A stretch of DNA of 64,000 nucleotides from Parasphaerochaeta coccoides DSM 17374 (lineage in GTDB: Bacteria; Spirochaetota; Spirochaetia; Sphaerochaetales; Sphaerochaetaceae). The notes below the pieces were generated by a model. The model was not told the origin of the DNA, did not search any database, and was given only the letters and a program-made list of their open reading frames with translations. Position numbers and translations under genes: made by a program. Shown piece by piece: positions 26,567-35,487 of the stretch (position 1 is the first letter of the stretch; every line of letters begins with the position of its first letter). Location: NCBI RefSeq assembly GCF_000208385.1, contig NC_015436.1, positions 1-64,000 of the forward strand, given 5' to 3'.

Positions 26567-26627
26567 CTCCCTTTTAGCAATTATATTTGCGACGCCTGCA
26601 AGCCGGGAGCTTTTCAAATCGGCGTCG
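26567..26627 (-). promoter_or_regulatory. SAM-II-like riboswitch in the metK leader
   Basis: Read on the minus strand, a 7-bp helix CGACGCC/GGCGTCG (26627-26621 with 26596-26590) is followed by the conserved GATTT (26620-26616), and TTGCA (26601-26597) just precedes the closing strand. Downstream comes GCTAAAAGGGAG (26578-26567). Loop bases CTCCC (26609-26605) can pair with GGGAG (26571-26567), making an H-type pseudoknot that covers the ribosome-binding site. The order and the identity of these conserved pieces match the SAM-II class. Ligand-bound folding would block metK translation. The extra small AAGC/GCTT hairpin in the loop is unlike the compact examples I remember. Confidence 0.75.
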
Positions 26628-26641
26628 TAGTCTTGCCCGAT

Positions 26642-26670
26642 ACTATACAGATGATACTGGAGAGATTCAA
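26642..26670 (-). promoter_or_regulatory. metK promoter
   Basis: On the minus strand TTGAAT (26670-26665), a 17-base spacer and TATAGT (26647-26642) form a sigma-70 promoter. The start of transcription near 26635 gives a leader of about 80 bases that is almost wholly occupied by the pseudoknot. Confidence 0.75.
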
Positions 26671-26680
26671 CAGACAAAGG

Positions 26681-26686
26681 TATAAT
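26681..26686 (+). promoter_or_regulatory. mtnA -10 element
   Basis: A perfect TATAAT lies 20 bases before the mtnA ATG; the -35 region (TGGAGA) is weak. TTGGAGGA provides the ribosome-binding site. Confidence 0.5.
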
Positions 26687-26705
26687 ATGGCTTTGGAGGA
26701 TATTC

Positions 26706-27776
26706 ATGACATCATATGCACTACATGACATACCGGATGTGGAAAATGTGACAATCTCACCGGATGCCCGCCATGTCAGGATCATAGACCAGACGCAGTT
26801 GCCGATGCGTCGTGTTTTTCTGGATATTTCACAGCGTGAGGACATGTATGAAGCCATCCATTCCTTGCGTGTCAGAGGAGCCCCTGCCATAGGCATCTTC
26901 GCGGCCTACAGCATGGCTGTCCTGGCCACGGGTATTGACGGGCTTCCCTATGGAGAGTTCCGCGACAGGCTTGGACAGATGGGTACGTATCTTGATTCTT
27001 CCCGCCCTACCGCGGTCAATCTTGGATGGGCAATCCGCCGTATTATGGCGGTTGTCGATGCTTTTCCAATGAAAAAAGTGCCAGAAATAGTCTCTCTTGT
27101 CTGCCAGGAGGCTATCGCCATCCAAGAGGAGGATATTGGGATGTGCCGGAAGATTTCCTCTTATGGCCTGTCCCTGGTCAAGGACGGGGACGGCATCCTG
27201 ACACACTGCAACGCAGGGCCTCTGGCTACCAGCAGGTACGGTACGGCATTGGGGCCTTTGTTCCTCGGCAAAGAGAAAGGGATGACATTCCATGTGTACG
27301 CTGATGAGACAAGACCTTTGCTCCAGGGCGCTCGCTTGACTTCTTACGAACTCCATCAGGCGGGAATAGATGTCACCCTGATCTGTGACAACATGGCTTC
27401 CTTGGTGATGAAGCAGGGGAGGATACAGGCATGTTTCGTTGGATGCGATCGGATTGCGGCAAACGGAGATGTCGCGAACAAGATAGGAACCAGCGGCGTC
27501 GCCATCCTTGCGCGTCATTATGGGATTCCTGTCTATGTCCTCGGCCCGTGGTCAACCGTTGACCTTGCCTGCCGGACAGGAGATGACATTGAGATTGAAC
27601 TGCGTGACGGGGATGAGATAAAGAAGAAGTTCTTCGCGGAACCCACCGCGCCGGAAGGCGTAGCCTGCTATAATCCGGCTTTTGATGTGACGGATCATTC
27701 TTTGATTTCCGCAATCGTCACGGACAGAGGCATCTGCCGACCGCCCTTCACGGAAAGTCTCATGGCACTATCATGA
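26706..27776 (+). CDS. mtnA: Methylthioribose-1-phosphate isomerase
   Basis: 356-residue enzyme of the methionine salvage pathway, converting 5-methylthioribose-1-phosphate to methylthioribulose-1-phosphate. Marks are [19 protein letters not shown], the catalytic cysteine in [32 protein letters not shown] and the catalytic aspartate in [18 protein letters not shown]. It is divergent from metK, a natural partner: MetK makes SAM, and the by-product methylthioadenosine enters salvage. No other salvage genes follow on this strand. eIF2B-like paralogues exist, but the Cys-Asp pair supports MtnA. Confidence 0.92.
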   Translation: MTSYALHDIPDVENVTISPDARHVRIIDQTQLPMRRVFLDISQREDMYEAIHSLRVRGAPAIGIFAAYSMAVLATGIDGLPYGEFRDRLGQMGTYLDSSRPTAVNLGWAIRRIMAVVDAFPMKKVPEIVSLVCQEAIAIQEEDIGMCRKISSYGLSLVKDGDGILTHCNAGPLATSRYGTALGPLFLGKEKGMTFHVYADETRPLLQGARLTSYELHQAGIDVTLICDNMASLVMKQGRIQACFVGCDRIAANGDVANKIGTSGVAILARHYGIPVYVLGPWSTVDLACRTGDDIEIELRDGDEIKKKFFAEPTAPEGVACYNPAFDVTDHSLISAIVTDRGICRPPFTESLMALS

Positions 27777-27857
27777 GACGGGACGTGCTGGAATGACAAG
27801 ACCGGAAAGATAATGCTGAAAAGACACCGCTGGGGGATGCCGACAGACCGCCTGATG

Positions 27858-28874
27858 CTATGGAGCTGGCCGCCATGAACCATCTTCCAGCGCAGTCCTG
27901 AGACGGAGGGCTTTCTCCTCGGTGAATTGGGCGCCTTGCTGGGAGATGGTTTCTCCCGCCAGGAATGAAGCGATTTCCCCTGAATCATCGGTGGTTCGTC
28001 CGGTGCATAGTCCGTAGAGGAAACCTGCGGCGTAGATGTCTCCGGCGCCTGTGGTATCGACAGGCTCCAGGGAACCCAGTACCGGTATCCTCACTACTTT
28101 CCCCGCCCGTGATATGTAGGAACCGCGTTTTCCATCCTTGACAATGGCAATGCGGCAGAGTTTGCCCATGCTCCTGCAACATTCATGAGGGTCGTAGTTG
28201 TTGAACAGGATGCGGGCTTCCTCGCTGTTTGCAAAAACAATGTCGCAATAGTCGGTGATGATTCTGAGGAAGGTGTCACGGTACCGGCCTACGGCAAAGG
28301 AGTCCGCGACATCGAACGCTACAATGATATCCCTGTTCCGTGTCTCTTTCAGGGCAGTCATGATGGCATTCTGTTGTTCAGGGGTGTCCCACATATAGCC
28401 CGTGAAATAGAAGACATCGGACAGGCGGAGGGACTCAAGGACGATGTCATGGGCAGAGTAGAACCGGTTGGCCCCCAGATATGTGTTCATGGTGCGTTCA
28501 GAGTCAGGAGTGACCAAGATGATGGAAGAACCGGTCGGCTCCGAAGATAGCGCCAGTTCATTGCGAACCCCCATGATCCGAAGCCTGTCCGCGTACATCT
28601 TGCCGAATGCATCATCACCTATCTTCCCGGCGAGCGTAGTGTCAACGCCCATGGCATGCAAAGTAATCAGTGTGTTGGGACAGTCCCCGCCAGGAGTGAT
28701 CACGCTTGTTCGTCCGCTGAGGAAGGCTTCCAATTCGAGACGTTTGCGTTTGTCAGTCAGATGCATCGTGCCCTTGTGCAGACCCAGGCGTGCCAGCTCA
28801 TCGTCTGTGACTGATGTGATGATGTCGATCAGTGTGTTTCCTATTCCATAGACACGGGCCGAAGGATTTCTCAT
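27858..28874 (-). CDS. PfkB-family nucleoside/sugar kinase (adenosine-kinase-like)
   Basis: 338 residues. The opening ARVYGIGNTLIDIITSVTDDEL, the GGDCPNTLITLHAMG glycine motif and the catalytic DTTGAGDIYAAGFLYGL are of the adenosine kinase / ribokinase fold, and TGYMWDTPEQQNAIM resembles adenosine-kinase-like bacterial proteins. The start codon at 28874 is fixed by homology; no clear ribosome-binding site is seen and the open frame continues upstream without sense. Near metK and mtnA it may recycle adenosine, a SAM by-product. Confidence 0.82.
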   Translation of the reverse strand: MRNPSARVYGIGNTLIDIITSVTDDELARLGLHKGTMHLTDKRKRLELEAFLSGRTSVITPGGDCPNTLITLHAMGVDTTLAGKIGDDAFGKMYADRLRIMGVRNELALSSEPTGSSIILVTPDSERTMNTYLGANRFYSAHDIVLESLRLSDVFYFTGYMWDTPEQQNAIMTALKETRNRDIIVAFDVADSFAVGRYRDTFLRIITDYCDIVFANSEEARILFNNYDPHECCRSMGKLCRIAIVKDGKRGSYISRAGKVVRIPVLGSLEPVDTTGAGDIYAAGFLYGLCTGRTTDDSGEIASFLAGETISQQGAQFTEEKALRLRTALEDGSWRPAP

Positions 28875-29012
28875 GAAACCATAGTAACCGCAATGTTCCG
28901 TGGATTCAACCGTGAGCGTGAACAAAACATCGACCGGAACAGAAAGAGCGGAGATTTCCGTTCTTGCTAATACCTTCCGCTGCGGGTAGGATGGGGACAG
29001 AGGAGACTGAAT

Positions 29013-30314
29013 ATGGCTCAGAACCAAGGCGGCCGCTATATCATTGACGGAGGCAGGCCGGTATCCGGGACTGTCCGCATCAGTGGCAACAAGAATGCGG
29101 CGCTTCCCTGTCTTGCCGCCACGCTCCTTGCCAGGGAACCGGTGACGCTGCGCAACATTCCACGCATAGCCGATGTCGGCGTCATGGTGGAGCTGCTTGA
29201 GATTCTTGGGATGCGGGTGGAGAACCGGGAACCGGGAGTCTACCATATCAGCGGTACGCCGTCCGTCCGTGACCTTCCTTATACCTTGGTTGATGCCGTG
29301 AGGGGATCCATACTTCTTGTCGGGCCATTGGTTGCGCGGTGCGGAGCGGTACGGCTTCCCCCTCCCGGTGGAGATGTCATAGGCCTGCGTCGGCTGGACA
29401 CTCATTTCTCCGTGCTGGAAGCCTTGGGCGCCACGTGCGTCCTTCATGACAACGGTCTTCTGGATGTCCGCACGCCATCAGGACTGTCCGGAACTGATGT
29501 TTTCCTGGACGAAGCCTCTGTCACCGCGACAGAAAATGCCGTCATGGCCGCCTCGGTAGCGTCAGGAACGACTATCCTGCGCAATGCCGCCTGTGAACCG
29601 CATGTCCAGGATCTCTGCTCCATGCTGAACCAGATGGGAGCGAAAATCAGCGGGATTGGTTCTAATCTCCTTGTCATAGAAGGCGTCGCCGAACTGCATG
29701 GCTGTGATTTCACCATTGGCTATGATTACATGGAGGCAGGTTCTTTCATTGGACTTGCTGCGGCCACCCGTGGGACTTTAATCCTGGAAGGGACTGATGG
29801 TCATGATGTTCCCATGATTCGGAACGGATTCGCCCGGCTGGGAATAGAATGGGAGTCCCTTGCAGGGAATCGTCTCGTTGTTCCCGCGGAGCAGAGGTTG
29901 TCCATAGTCAGGACGGTGAACGGAGGGACGCCGAAACTGGACGATGCTCCCTGGCCGGGATTCCCGGCGGATCTGCTGAGCATCATGACTGTCGTCGCTA
30001 CCCAGGCAAAGGGAAACATCCTGATACATGAAAAGATGTTTGAGTCACGGATGTTCTTCATCGACTGGTTGATTCGGATGGGGGCGGATATCATCCTCTG
30101 TGATCCCCATAGGGCGGTCGTCACCGGCCCCATGGCCTTGACTCCAGCTCGGCTCACCAGCCCGGATGTCCGTGCCGGCATGGCGTTGATAATAGCGGCT
30201 CTCTGCGCTGAGGGGCGTTCAGAGATACAGAATGTCTACCAGGTTGAACGCGGATACGAGGATCTTGTAGGCAAATTGAAAATCCTGGGAGCTGCAATTG
30301 AGAGGGTCGAATAA
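29013..30314 (+). CDS. murA: UDP-N-acetylglucosamine 1-carboxyvinyltransferase with Asp active site
   Basis: 433-residue enzyme of the first committed step of peptidoglycan synthesis: transfer of enolpyruvate from PEP to UDP-GlcNAc. The N-terminal SGNKNAALPCLAATLLA and the active loop PPPGGDVIGLRRLDTH are present. The loop has Asp (residue 121, codon 29373-29375) where most MurA have the Cys that fosfomycin alkylates. Asp-type MurA is known in mycobacteria, chlamydiae and Borrelia and is active but naturally fosfomycin-resistant. The gene stands alone, with promoter space shared with the divergent kinase gene. Confidence 0.95.
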   Translation: MAQNQGGRYIIDGGRPVSGTVRISGNKNAALPCLAATLLAREPVTLRNIPRIADVGVMVELLEILGMRVENREPGVYHISGTPSVRDLPYTLVDAVRGSILLVGPLVARCGAVRLPPPGGDVIGLRRLDTHFSVLEALGATCVLHDNGLLDVRTPSGLSGTDVFLDEASVTATENAVMAASVASGTTILRNAACEPHVQDLCSMLNQMGAKISGIGSNLLVIEGVAELHGCDFTIGYDYMEAGSFIGLAAATRGTLILEGTDGHDVPMIRNGFARLGIEWESLAGNRLVVPAEQRLSIVRTVNGGTPKLDDAPWPGFPADLLSIMTVVATQAKGNILIHEKMFESRMFFIDWLIRMGADIILCDPHRAVVTGPMALTPARLTSPDVRAGMALIIAALCAEGRSEIQNVYQVERGYEDLVGKLKILGAAIERVE

Positions 30315-30377
30315 TCCACAGGCCTAAATACCGTGTTGCAATGAGTTGCATGGATGAGAGGGTAAGTTGTTCATAGG

Positions 30378-30628
30378 TTATCCACAAGTTATCCACAGGC
30401 TGGTATGCCTTGGTTGGGCAGGGGGAGCATGGCAATGGGATAACCACTGCCGACGTCAATGGGGAGGTCTGTCCTTGGTTTTTAGGCAATTAATTATATA
30501 TTATAGAATTACAAAAAATAAAATTGTTAAAATTCCATTAAGAAGTTATATAATTCTTATGTTGAAACACCATACAAAGACATGATAGTTGGCAAGGAAA
30601 AATAAAAGCTGTCCACAGGTTATCCACA
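30378..30628. other. Intergenic cluster of DnaA boxes
   Basis: Between murA and the next gene lie three perfect TTATCCACA boxes (30378-30386, 30389-30397, 30620-30628) and one CTGTCCACA variant (30609-30617). They flank a very AT-rich core (about 30480-30590). Two boxes share the longer context GTTATCCACAGGCTGG. No gene is seen in this 337-base gap. It resembles a DnaA titration or secondary initiator-binding locus, about 29 kb from oriC. Confidence 0.75.
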
Positions 30629-30651
30629 GGCTGGAATTTGTCATGGATTTG

Positions 30652-31839
30652 TCATCCCGCGTGGTTTCCATCTAATGATTCCTTGCTGATTTCCAGTATT
30701 TCTTGCCTGGAAGATAATATACGTGCCCTGTCCAGGACGCTGAACAGTTCTCTGATGTTTCCCTCCCATTCCCGGCTCATGAGAATGTCCATGCCCTTCG
30801 GGGAGACGTGCCGGGTTTCTCCTGCCTGCTCAAGATAATGGCGGCATAATTCCGGTATATCATCCTTCCTTTCCCGTAAAGGAGGCATGTGGATGTTCAG
30901 ATGATTGAGCCGATAATAATAGTCCGGACGGAGAACCCTTGAATCCTTGAGTTGAGCCAATGAAAGGCAGGAAGCTGAAATGAGACGGAAATGTGAAACC
31001 TGTTCCTTCGTTGTTCCGATTTTCGTATAGGTGTGGTTTTCCTGCGCCCTGAGCAGCTTGGCTTGTGTTGGTAAGGAAAGCTCCTGTATTTCATCAAGGA
31101 AAAGAGTGCCGCCCGTTGATTCTCCAATCAGACCTTCGGAGTCGCAATGGGCGTCGGTATATGCACCTCGGACTTTCCCAAAGAGGATGGCGTCAACCAG
31201 GTTTCCGCGCAAGGACGAGCTGTTCACCCGCAGGATTTTTCCTTTCAGTCCGGAAAAATGATGGAGCATGTCCGCGCAGATTTCCTTCCCGGTGCCGGTT
31301 TCTCCTGAGATATGCACAGGGACATGCGTCTGAGGGGCGAACAGTAATATCTGCTCCCTTACTTTCTCCATGACGGACGAGGAACCGACAAGATGTGTGC
31401 GCAGGAATGCGTGATCCGCGCATTTTCTGTCACGGGGTTCGTATGACTCATGGACGGACTCACAAACGGAAGCGTCTCTGGCGTGGACGAATCGACTGAT
31501 GATTTGAGGCAAGTGGTCGGTCGTCCATGCATCTTCGTATGAAAGGGAAAACAGGCAATGACCCAATTTCTGCATGGGGAGGGGAATTTTTCCAGCTTTG
31601 TAAAGTTCGATGACCAGGCAGCCGGGATATGTTTCTTTAATCCAGCTGACGAGGAGTGGTGGATTGATTTCCTTGGTGCCGTGGGTATCGATGATGACAA
31701 CATTGGGAGGCTTCATGTTTTTCCGGCAGTAGGTGAAAAAATCTTCCTGCGTGGAGACCTTCAGGCATTTGTATCCCAAGACTTTGTTCACCGCTGTACG
31801 TACATGACAGTCTCCTGTGATCAGGAGGGGAGTTACCAT
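30652..31839 (-). CDS. Degenerate sigma-54 activator without DNA-binding domain
   Basis: 395 residues. An N-terminal receiver-like domain (1-120, with VVIIDTHG holding a possible acceptor Asp) leads to an AAA+ domain with intact Walker A SGETGTGKEICADML and Walker B GGTLFLDEIQE. The sigma-54 contact loop reads GAYTDA instead of GAFTGA, and WPGN is replaced by WEGN in the last motif. The protein stops right after the AAA+ domain, without the Fis helix-turn-helix. FlgR of Helicobacter shows that such proteins can work without DNA binding, but the altered loop makes activity doubtful. Neighbouring DnaA boxes lie just past its 3' end. Confidence 0.8.
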   Translation of the reverse strand: MVTPLLITGDCHVRTAVNKVLGYKCLKVSTQEDFFTYCRKNMKPPNVVIIDTHGTKEINPPLLVSWIKETYPGCLVIELYKAGKIPLPMQKLGHCLFSLSYEDAWTTDHLPQIISRFVHARDASVCESVHESYEPRDRKCADHAFLRTHLVGSSSVMEKVREQILLFAPQTHVPVHISGETGTGKEICADMLHHFSGLKGKILRVNSSSLRGNLVDAILFGKVRGAYTDAHCDSEGLIGESTGGTLFLDEIQELSLPTQAKLLRAQENHTYTKIGTTKEQVSHFRLISASCLSLAQLKDSRVLRPDYYYRLNHLNIHMPPLRERKDDIPELCRHYLEQAGETRHVSPKGMDILMSREWEGNIRELFSVLDRARILSSRQEILEISKESLDGNHAG

Positions 31840-32248
31840 AGACAGCTCTTTTTACATGTGGATTACCCCTGTAGACAAACAAAAGCCGCCATGTGGGGAC
31901 AATAAAAAGAACATACACCTACCGAATAAAAAAATAAATAAAGAATTTTAAAAACCAGAGGAAAATGCTTCCGCATTACGGAAATCTGAAAAAACGGCCA
32001 CCCAAAAAACAGTTTCCGCAAGGGGAGAAACGATAGGTGATGGAGAACTTCAGAAATCTTTCATCCTCAGCTGCAAAGCGATAATTTTCTCCCAGGTTTC
32101 CGGAAACACTATTCGCCCGCTTGCTAAAGGAACTTCCCCGGCCGCATGATTGGGAGCCTCCTTGAGGAGAACAGGCGCAGACAACACGAATATGGTAACC
32201 GAAGATCGGCCACAGTTTCGGTGATTGACAGCATCGGCCTCTGTGGGC
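31840..32248. other. Intergenic region without recognised gene
   Basis: About 400 bases separate the divergent activator and peptidase genes. The first 120 bases are AT-rich, as for promoters. Open frames on both strands in the rest show no family-like sequence. Confidence 0.5.
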
Positions 32249-33667
32249 ATGATGAAAAACATGGTACGGATACATTGGCCGTGGAGCAAGAAAAAATCAC
32301 CAGATTCATCCTTCCGAAAAGAAAAAACGGCAACTCAAGACAGTCTTCCACGGGTAGCGGCACTTGCCGCCGCAGCGTTGCGCCGTACACGGGAAATCAT
32401 CGGATTGACCGGCTCCCGGCTTGCCGGTTCACAGGCCGCGCGGGATGCAGCGAAGCTGTTGCATGACGACTTGGCAAAAGTCTGTGATTCCACCGCAAGC
32501 CAGACATTTCTCATGAATGTCGGCTCATATGCCGGATGGATACGCTGGGTTCCACTGCTCTATATCATTGCCCTTGCCTTTGCCTGGGCATCCCTGCCGA
32601 TGGTTTCGTTCATTTTGTTCCTCATATGCGCTTTCTATGCCATCAATCAGTTCATTTTCTTCCGACCTGTCGGGGAAATAACCCATCCCAAGGATGAAGG
32701 AATCAATGTTCACGGGGTGATAGAACCGTCGGGACAAGCGCGGAGAACCATTGTATTCAGCGGACACCATGACAGTGCCCGGTTGGACACATTCAGTACC
32801 GGAAGCAAGAAGGAGTATATGTCCACGGTTTTCCTGCCTTTCGCCTGCTGCATGTTTCTCTTTGCCGTGGTCGCAGTACTGACTGTCGGTTCCCTGTTCG
32901 GGCATTCTGTCGTTCCGTGGCGTTCGGTTCCCGTACTTGCCCTCCTTGTCATCGCAACTGTCTTATGGAAGATGGTGCTTCCGCTCAGGACATTCTTTTC
33001 TGAAGAAGCATCGCCCGGAGCCGGAGATAACCTGGTTTCCTCCTGTATTGTCATTGAGCTGGCCAGATATTTCCGCGCCCGTACCCGCAGAGGGAACCCC
33101 TTGGTCGGAACCCGATTGGTTTTTGCCAGCTTCGACGGTGAGGAAGTCGGAGTACGAGGCTCTCGTGCATGGTTCTCCCGGAACAAGGAACAGCTCATCC
33201 CTCCGGGGACGCTGGGGTATCATTTCAACATCGACTGTCCCTACCGACTACAGGATGTGAGCTTCCTGTCCACTGACGCACATGGTACCGTACACCTGTC
33301 TCAGCAATTCGCCACCCAATGCGCTGACGTGGCGCAGAGCATAGGATATAATGTCCATTCCCAGAAAATGCCGCTGCTCGCCGGAGCTACCGATGCCACG
33401 GAGGGAGCACGTGCCGGGCTGTCGGCTACTACCCTGATGGGAGTGTCATGGGAGGATGGCAGGAAATCCGCGCCATATCATACGCCGGAGGATACGCCGG
33501 ATGCTGTCGAACCGGAAGCGCTGGAAGCAGTCTTGGCCATTGCCATCAAGCTGGTCGGGACTTTGGACGGTTTGGACGGCGAAGACGCAATGGAAGCCAG
33601 TGAAGATGTGACGGAAAGCTCGGATGAGGACGCTCCCTTGAAGTTCAAGCGTCTGACAAAGAGGTAA
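32249..33667 (+). CDS. Membrane-anchored M28-family zinc peptidase
   Basis: About 472 residues. After a basic N-terminus there are two membrane helices, a first catalytic piece with the metal-binding SGHHDSA, two more helices (VFLPFACCMFLFAVVAVL and VLALLVIATVLWKMVL), then GAGDNLVSS, FDGEEVGVRGSRAW and the last histidine in SAPYHTPEDTPD. These are the co-catalytic zinc ligands of M28 aminopeptidases; splitting the catalytic domain by membrane helices is unusual. The start is uncertain (TTG 32225, ATG 32249 or 32252), with no clear ribosome-binding site. Its end overlaps convergent yigZ by 23 bases. Confidence 0.8.
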   Translation: MMKNMVRIHWPWSKKKSPDSSFRKEKTATQDSLPRVAALAAAALRRTREIIGLTGSRLAGSQAARDAAKLLHDDLAKVCDSTASQTFLMNVGSYAGWIRWVPLLYIIALAFAWASLPMVSFILFLICAFYAINQFIFFRPVGEITHPKDEGINVHGVIEPSGQARRTIVFSGHHDSARLDTFSTGSKKEYMSTVFLPFACCMFLFAVVAVLTVGSLFGHSVVPWRSVPVLALLVIATVLWKMVLPLRTFFSEEASPGAGDNLVSSCIVIELARYFRARTRRGNPLVGTRLVFASFDGEEVGVRGSRAWFSRNKEQLIPPGTLGYHFNIDCPYRLQDVSFLSTDAHGTVHLSQQFATQCADVAQSIGYNVHSQKMPLLAGATDATEGARAGLSATTLMGVSWEDGRKSAPYHTPEDTPDAVEPEALEAVLAIAIKLVGTLDGLDGEDAMEASEDVTESSDEDAPLKFKRLTKR

Positions 33668-34259
33668 GGACGACAGAGCCTTTGCCATTACTCATGTTGG
33701 TGATTAAGGTGGGCAGGTCTGCCGCGGCACTGCTGGGAAGACTCCCGTGGAACGTGACGGAGGTGTCGAGGACTTCTTCCGTGATGGTCGCCTGGCGGGA
33801 ATCCAGCAGCTTTTTCACCGGTTCATACAGGTGATATCCAATGGAAATGACAAATGCGGAGCGGGGGATGAGTTCTTCTGCCGGTACTCCCGCTACCGCC
33901 AGACGGGCGCAGTCGCCATAAGCCTTTACCAGCCCTCCTGTTCCAAGGAGTGTACCGCCGAAATAGCGGATAGCCAGCACAAGGATGTCGGTGAGCAGAC
34001 TGCCCCTTAGCACTTCCAGCATGGGACGTCCTGCGGTGTTCTTGGGTTCATGATCATCACTGAAAGAAAATTCGTCACCGTTTTTTCCGTAGACACCAGC
34101 ATGTACGACATGAGTGGCATCTGGATAGGCGGTTTTCGTTTCCTTGACGATGAGCTTGGCTTGCACGGCGGAAGTACACGGGACGGCAATGGAGATGAAG
34201 CGGGATTTCCGAACCTCTAATTCAGTTTCGAAACGACCGGTCGGCACGCGCATCGTCAT
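33645..34259 (-). CDS. yigZ: YigZ/IMPACT-family protein
   Basis: 204 residues with the UPF0029 N-terminal domain: EVRKSRFISIAVP, ATHVVHAGVYG, FSDDHEPKNTAGRPMLEVL and the highly conserved LAIRYFGGTLLGTGGLVKAYGDCARLA. It has a C-terminal ferredoxin-like domain. The family is widespread and linked to translation and stress, but its molecular role in bacteria is not settled. It runs 12 bases after the Nudix gene on the same strand, so the two are probably cotranscribed. Confidence 0.92.
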   Translation of the reverse strand: MTMRVPTGRFETELEVRKSRFISIAVPCTSAVQAKLIVKETKTAYPDATHVVHAGVYGKNGDEFSFSDDHEPKNTAGRPMLEVLRGSLLTDILVLAIRYFGGTLLGTGGLVKAYGDCARLAVAGVPAEELIPRSAFVISIGYHLYEPVKKLLDSRQATITEEVLDTSVTFHGSLPSSAAADLPTLITNMSNGKGSVVLTSLSDA

Positions 34260-34271
34260 GGCTCCGTCCTC

Positions 34272-35276
34272 TTACTTCACGTTTTCCGCCACGTCTTCCG
34301 TTGTGTCTTCCGCTAAAGTTTCAGGACGATTGAGCAACTCCACCTTGTGGCTGAGCATGACGCGGTCATCAAAGATGAATACGCCTTTCACGTTTTTCCC
34401 CGCAAGCATGTCGGGAAGCCAAAGCTCGTCATCAGACCACATCTTCTCATAGGGGAGATCCTGTTCATCACACCAGAACGGACGGGCTTCATCTGTTTCC
34501 CTGGGCGTCCCGGTCCATGATGTCGCGGTGAAGACATGCCCGCGCATAGCAAGACCGTCGGTGAACTGGAAATCCAACACGCCTCGGTATTCAGGGTCGA
34601 TGATATCCATGTCCGTTTCTTCCTTGAACTCCCTGATGGCGGCTTCCGTCGCGGTTTCAGCTACTTCTATATGCCCGCCGGGTACGTTCACCAAACCGTC
34701 CCCAAGGCCGCGTTTCTTGTCAATCAAGAGTATCTGGCGTTTCCCGTCATCAGATGTGCGCAGCAGATATGTCAGCACACAGGTTTCGGTCGGTTCCCAG
34801 ACATCCCAGTCAACGTCCTCGACGGTTCGGGCGGCGCTGTAGTCAATGCGGGCAGGTTGGACTCTGTCCTGCTTCTTGCGTTCCGCTTCCTGTGCGGCAG
34901 CTTCCGCTTTTTCCTTTTCCTCCGGGTGCTTTTCCAGGTGACAGGACGTACAAAGGTTGTCGTCATGTCCGACTACGTGGGCGTAGTCCATGCGTTTCCC
35001 GCATCCGGCGCAGTGAAGGCGGAAAGGCCAGACCCATTTGCGCAGAAAGAAGCCTGCGACCAGGAGAATGATTGCCGCGACAGCGACCAGCCAGTGGGTC
35101 ATCTCGTTCTGTAAGACAAACACTGCACTGATGTTGAGGAGCAATGCTCCCAGGGCAATGTAGACCGTCGCTCGTCGTTTCTTGTCTGTACCGGGGTACT
35201 TGCGCTGTGTCATGTTGACCGCAAGGATCGCAATGATGATCCAAAGATAATTTTCTGCAAGGAATCGTACTATCAT
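34272..35276 (-). CDS. Membrane-anchored Nudix hydrolase, MTH1-like
   Basis: 334 residues. Three hydrophobic segments at the N-terminus are followed by a four-cysteine zinc ribbon (LHCAGCGKRMDYAH and NLCTSCHLEKHP), an Ala/Glu/Lys-rich linker and a C-terminal Nudix domain with GGHIEVAETATEAAIREF and KEETDM (the Nudix box). The following DGLAMRGHVFTATSWTGTP and WSDDELWLPDMLAGK resemble MTH1/NUDT1, which cleans oxidised purine nucleotides. The fusion of membrane anchor, zinc ribbon and MTH1-like domain is unusual. The ATG at 35276 is preferred to an upstream TTG. Confidence 0.82.
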   Translation of the reverse strand: MIVRFLAENYLWIIIAILAVNMTQRKYPGTDKKRRATVYIALGALLLNISAVFVLQNEMTHWLVAVAAIILLVAGFFLRKWVWPFRLHCAGCGKRMDYAHVVGHDDNLCTSCHLEKHPEEKEKAEAAAQEAERKKQDRVQPARIDYSAARTVEDVDWDVWEPTETCVLTYLLRTSDDGKRQILLIDKKRGLGDGLVNVPGGHIEVAETATEAAIREFKEETDMDIIDPEYRGVLDFQFTDGLAMRGHVFTATSWTGTPRETDEARPFWCDEQDLPYEKMWSDDELWLPDMLAGKNVKGVFIFDDRVMLSHKVELLNRPETLAEDTTEDVAENVK

Positions 35277-35487
35277 GAGGCACAGCGTATCTTGCCATCC
35301 CTGATGCGTCAAGCGTATGACGCCTATGATTGTGTGATTGTCCGGCAATCAAGGGCACTGTCCGGGGCAATCATGGGCGCGGATATCCAGAACGGCATGG
35401 AAAATATTGCAACAAAGGACTTTAGGATGGATAATCGTTGTATATGGATGGCGCAAGGACATCATGTGAAAAATGGAGGTGCCTCCC

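Noticed and set aside
26558-26896. N-terminal extension of metK
   Set aside because: It covers the riboswitch, the promoter and the mtnA start, and MetK alignment starts at 26557.
28875-29447. N-terminal extension of the PfkB kinase frame
   Set aside because: The extra 191 codons are antisense to the start of murA and show no family sequence.
30315-30651. Main replication origin here instead of at dnaA
   Set aside because: Boxes are good, but there is no dnaA/dnaN context and no trio element. Kept as a possible DnaA-binding locus.
31976-32390. Short minus-strand frames in the gap before the M28 gene
   Set aside because: Their composition is not protein-like and they overlap the promoter space of divergent genes.
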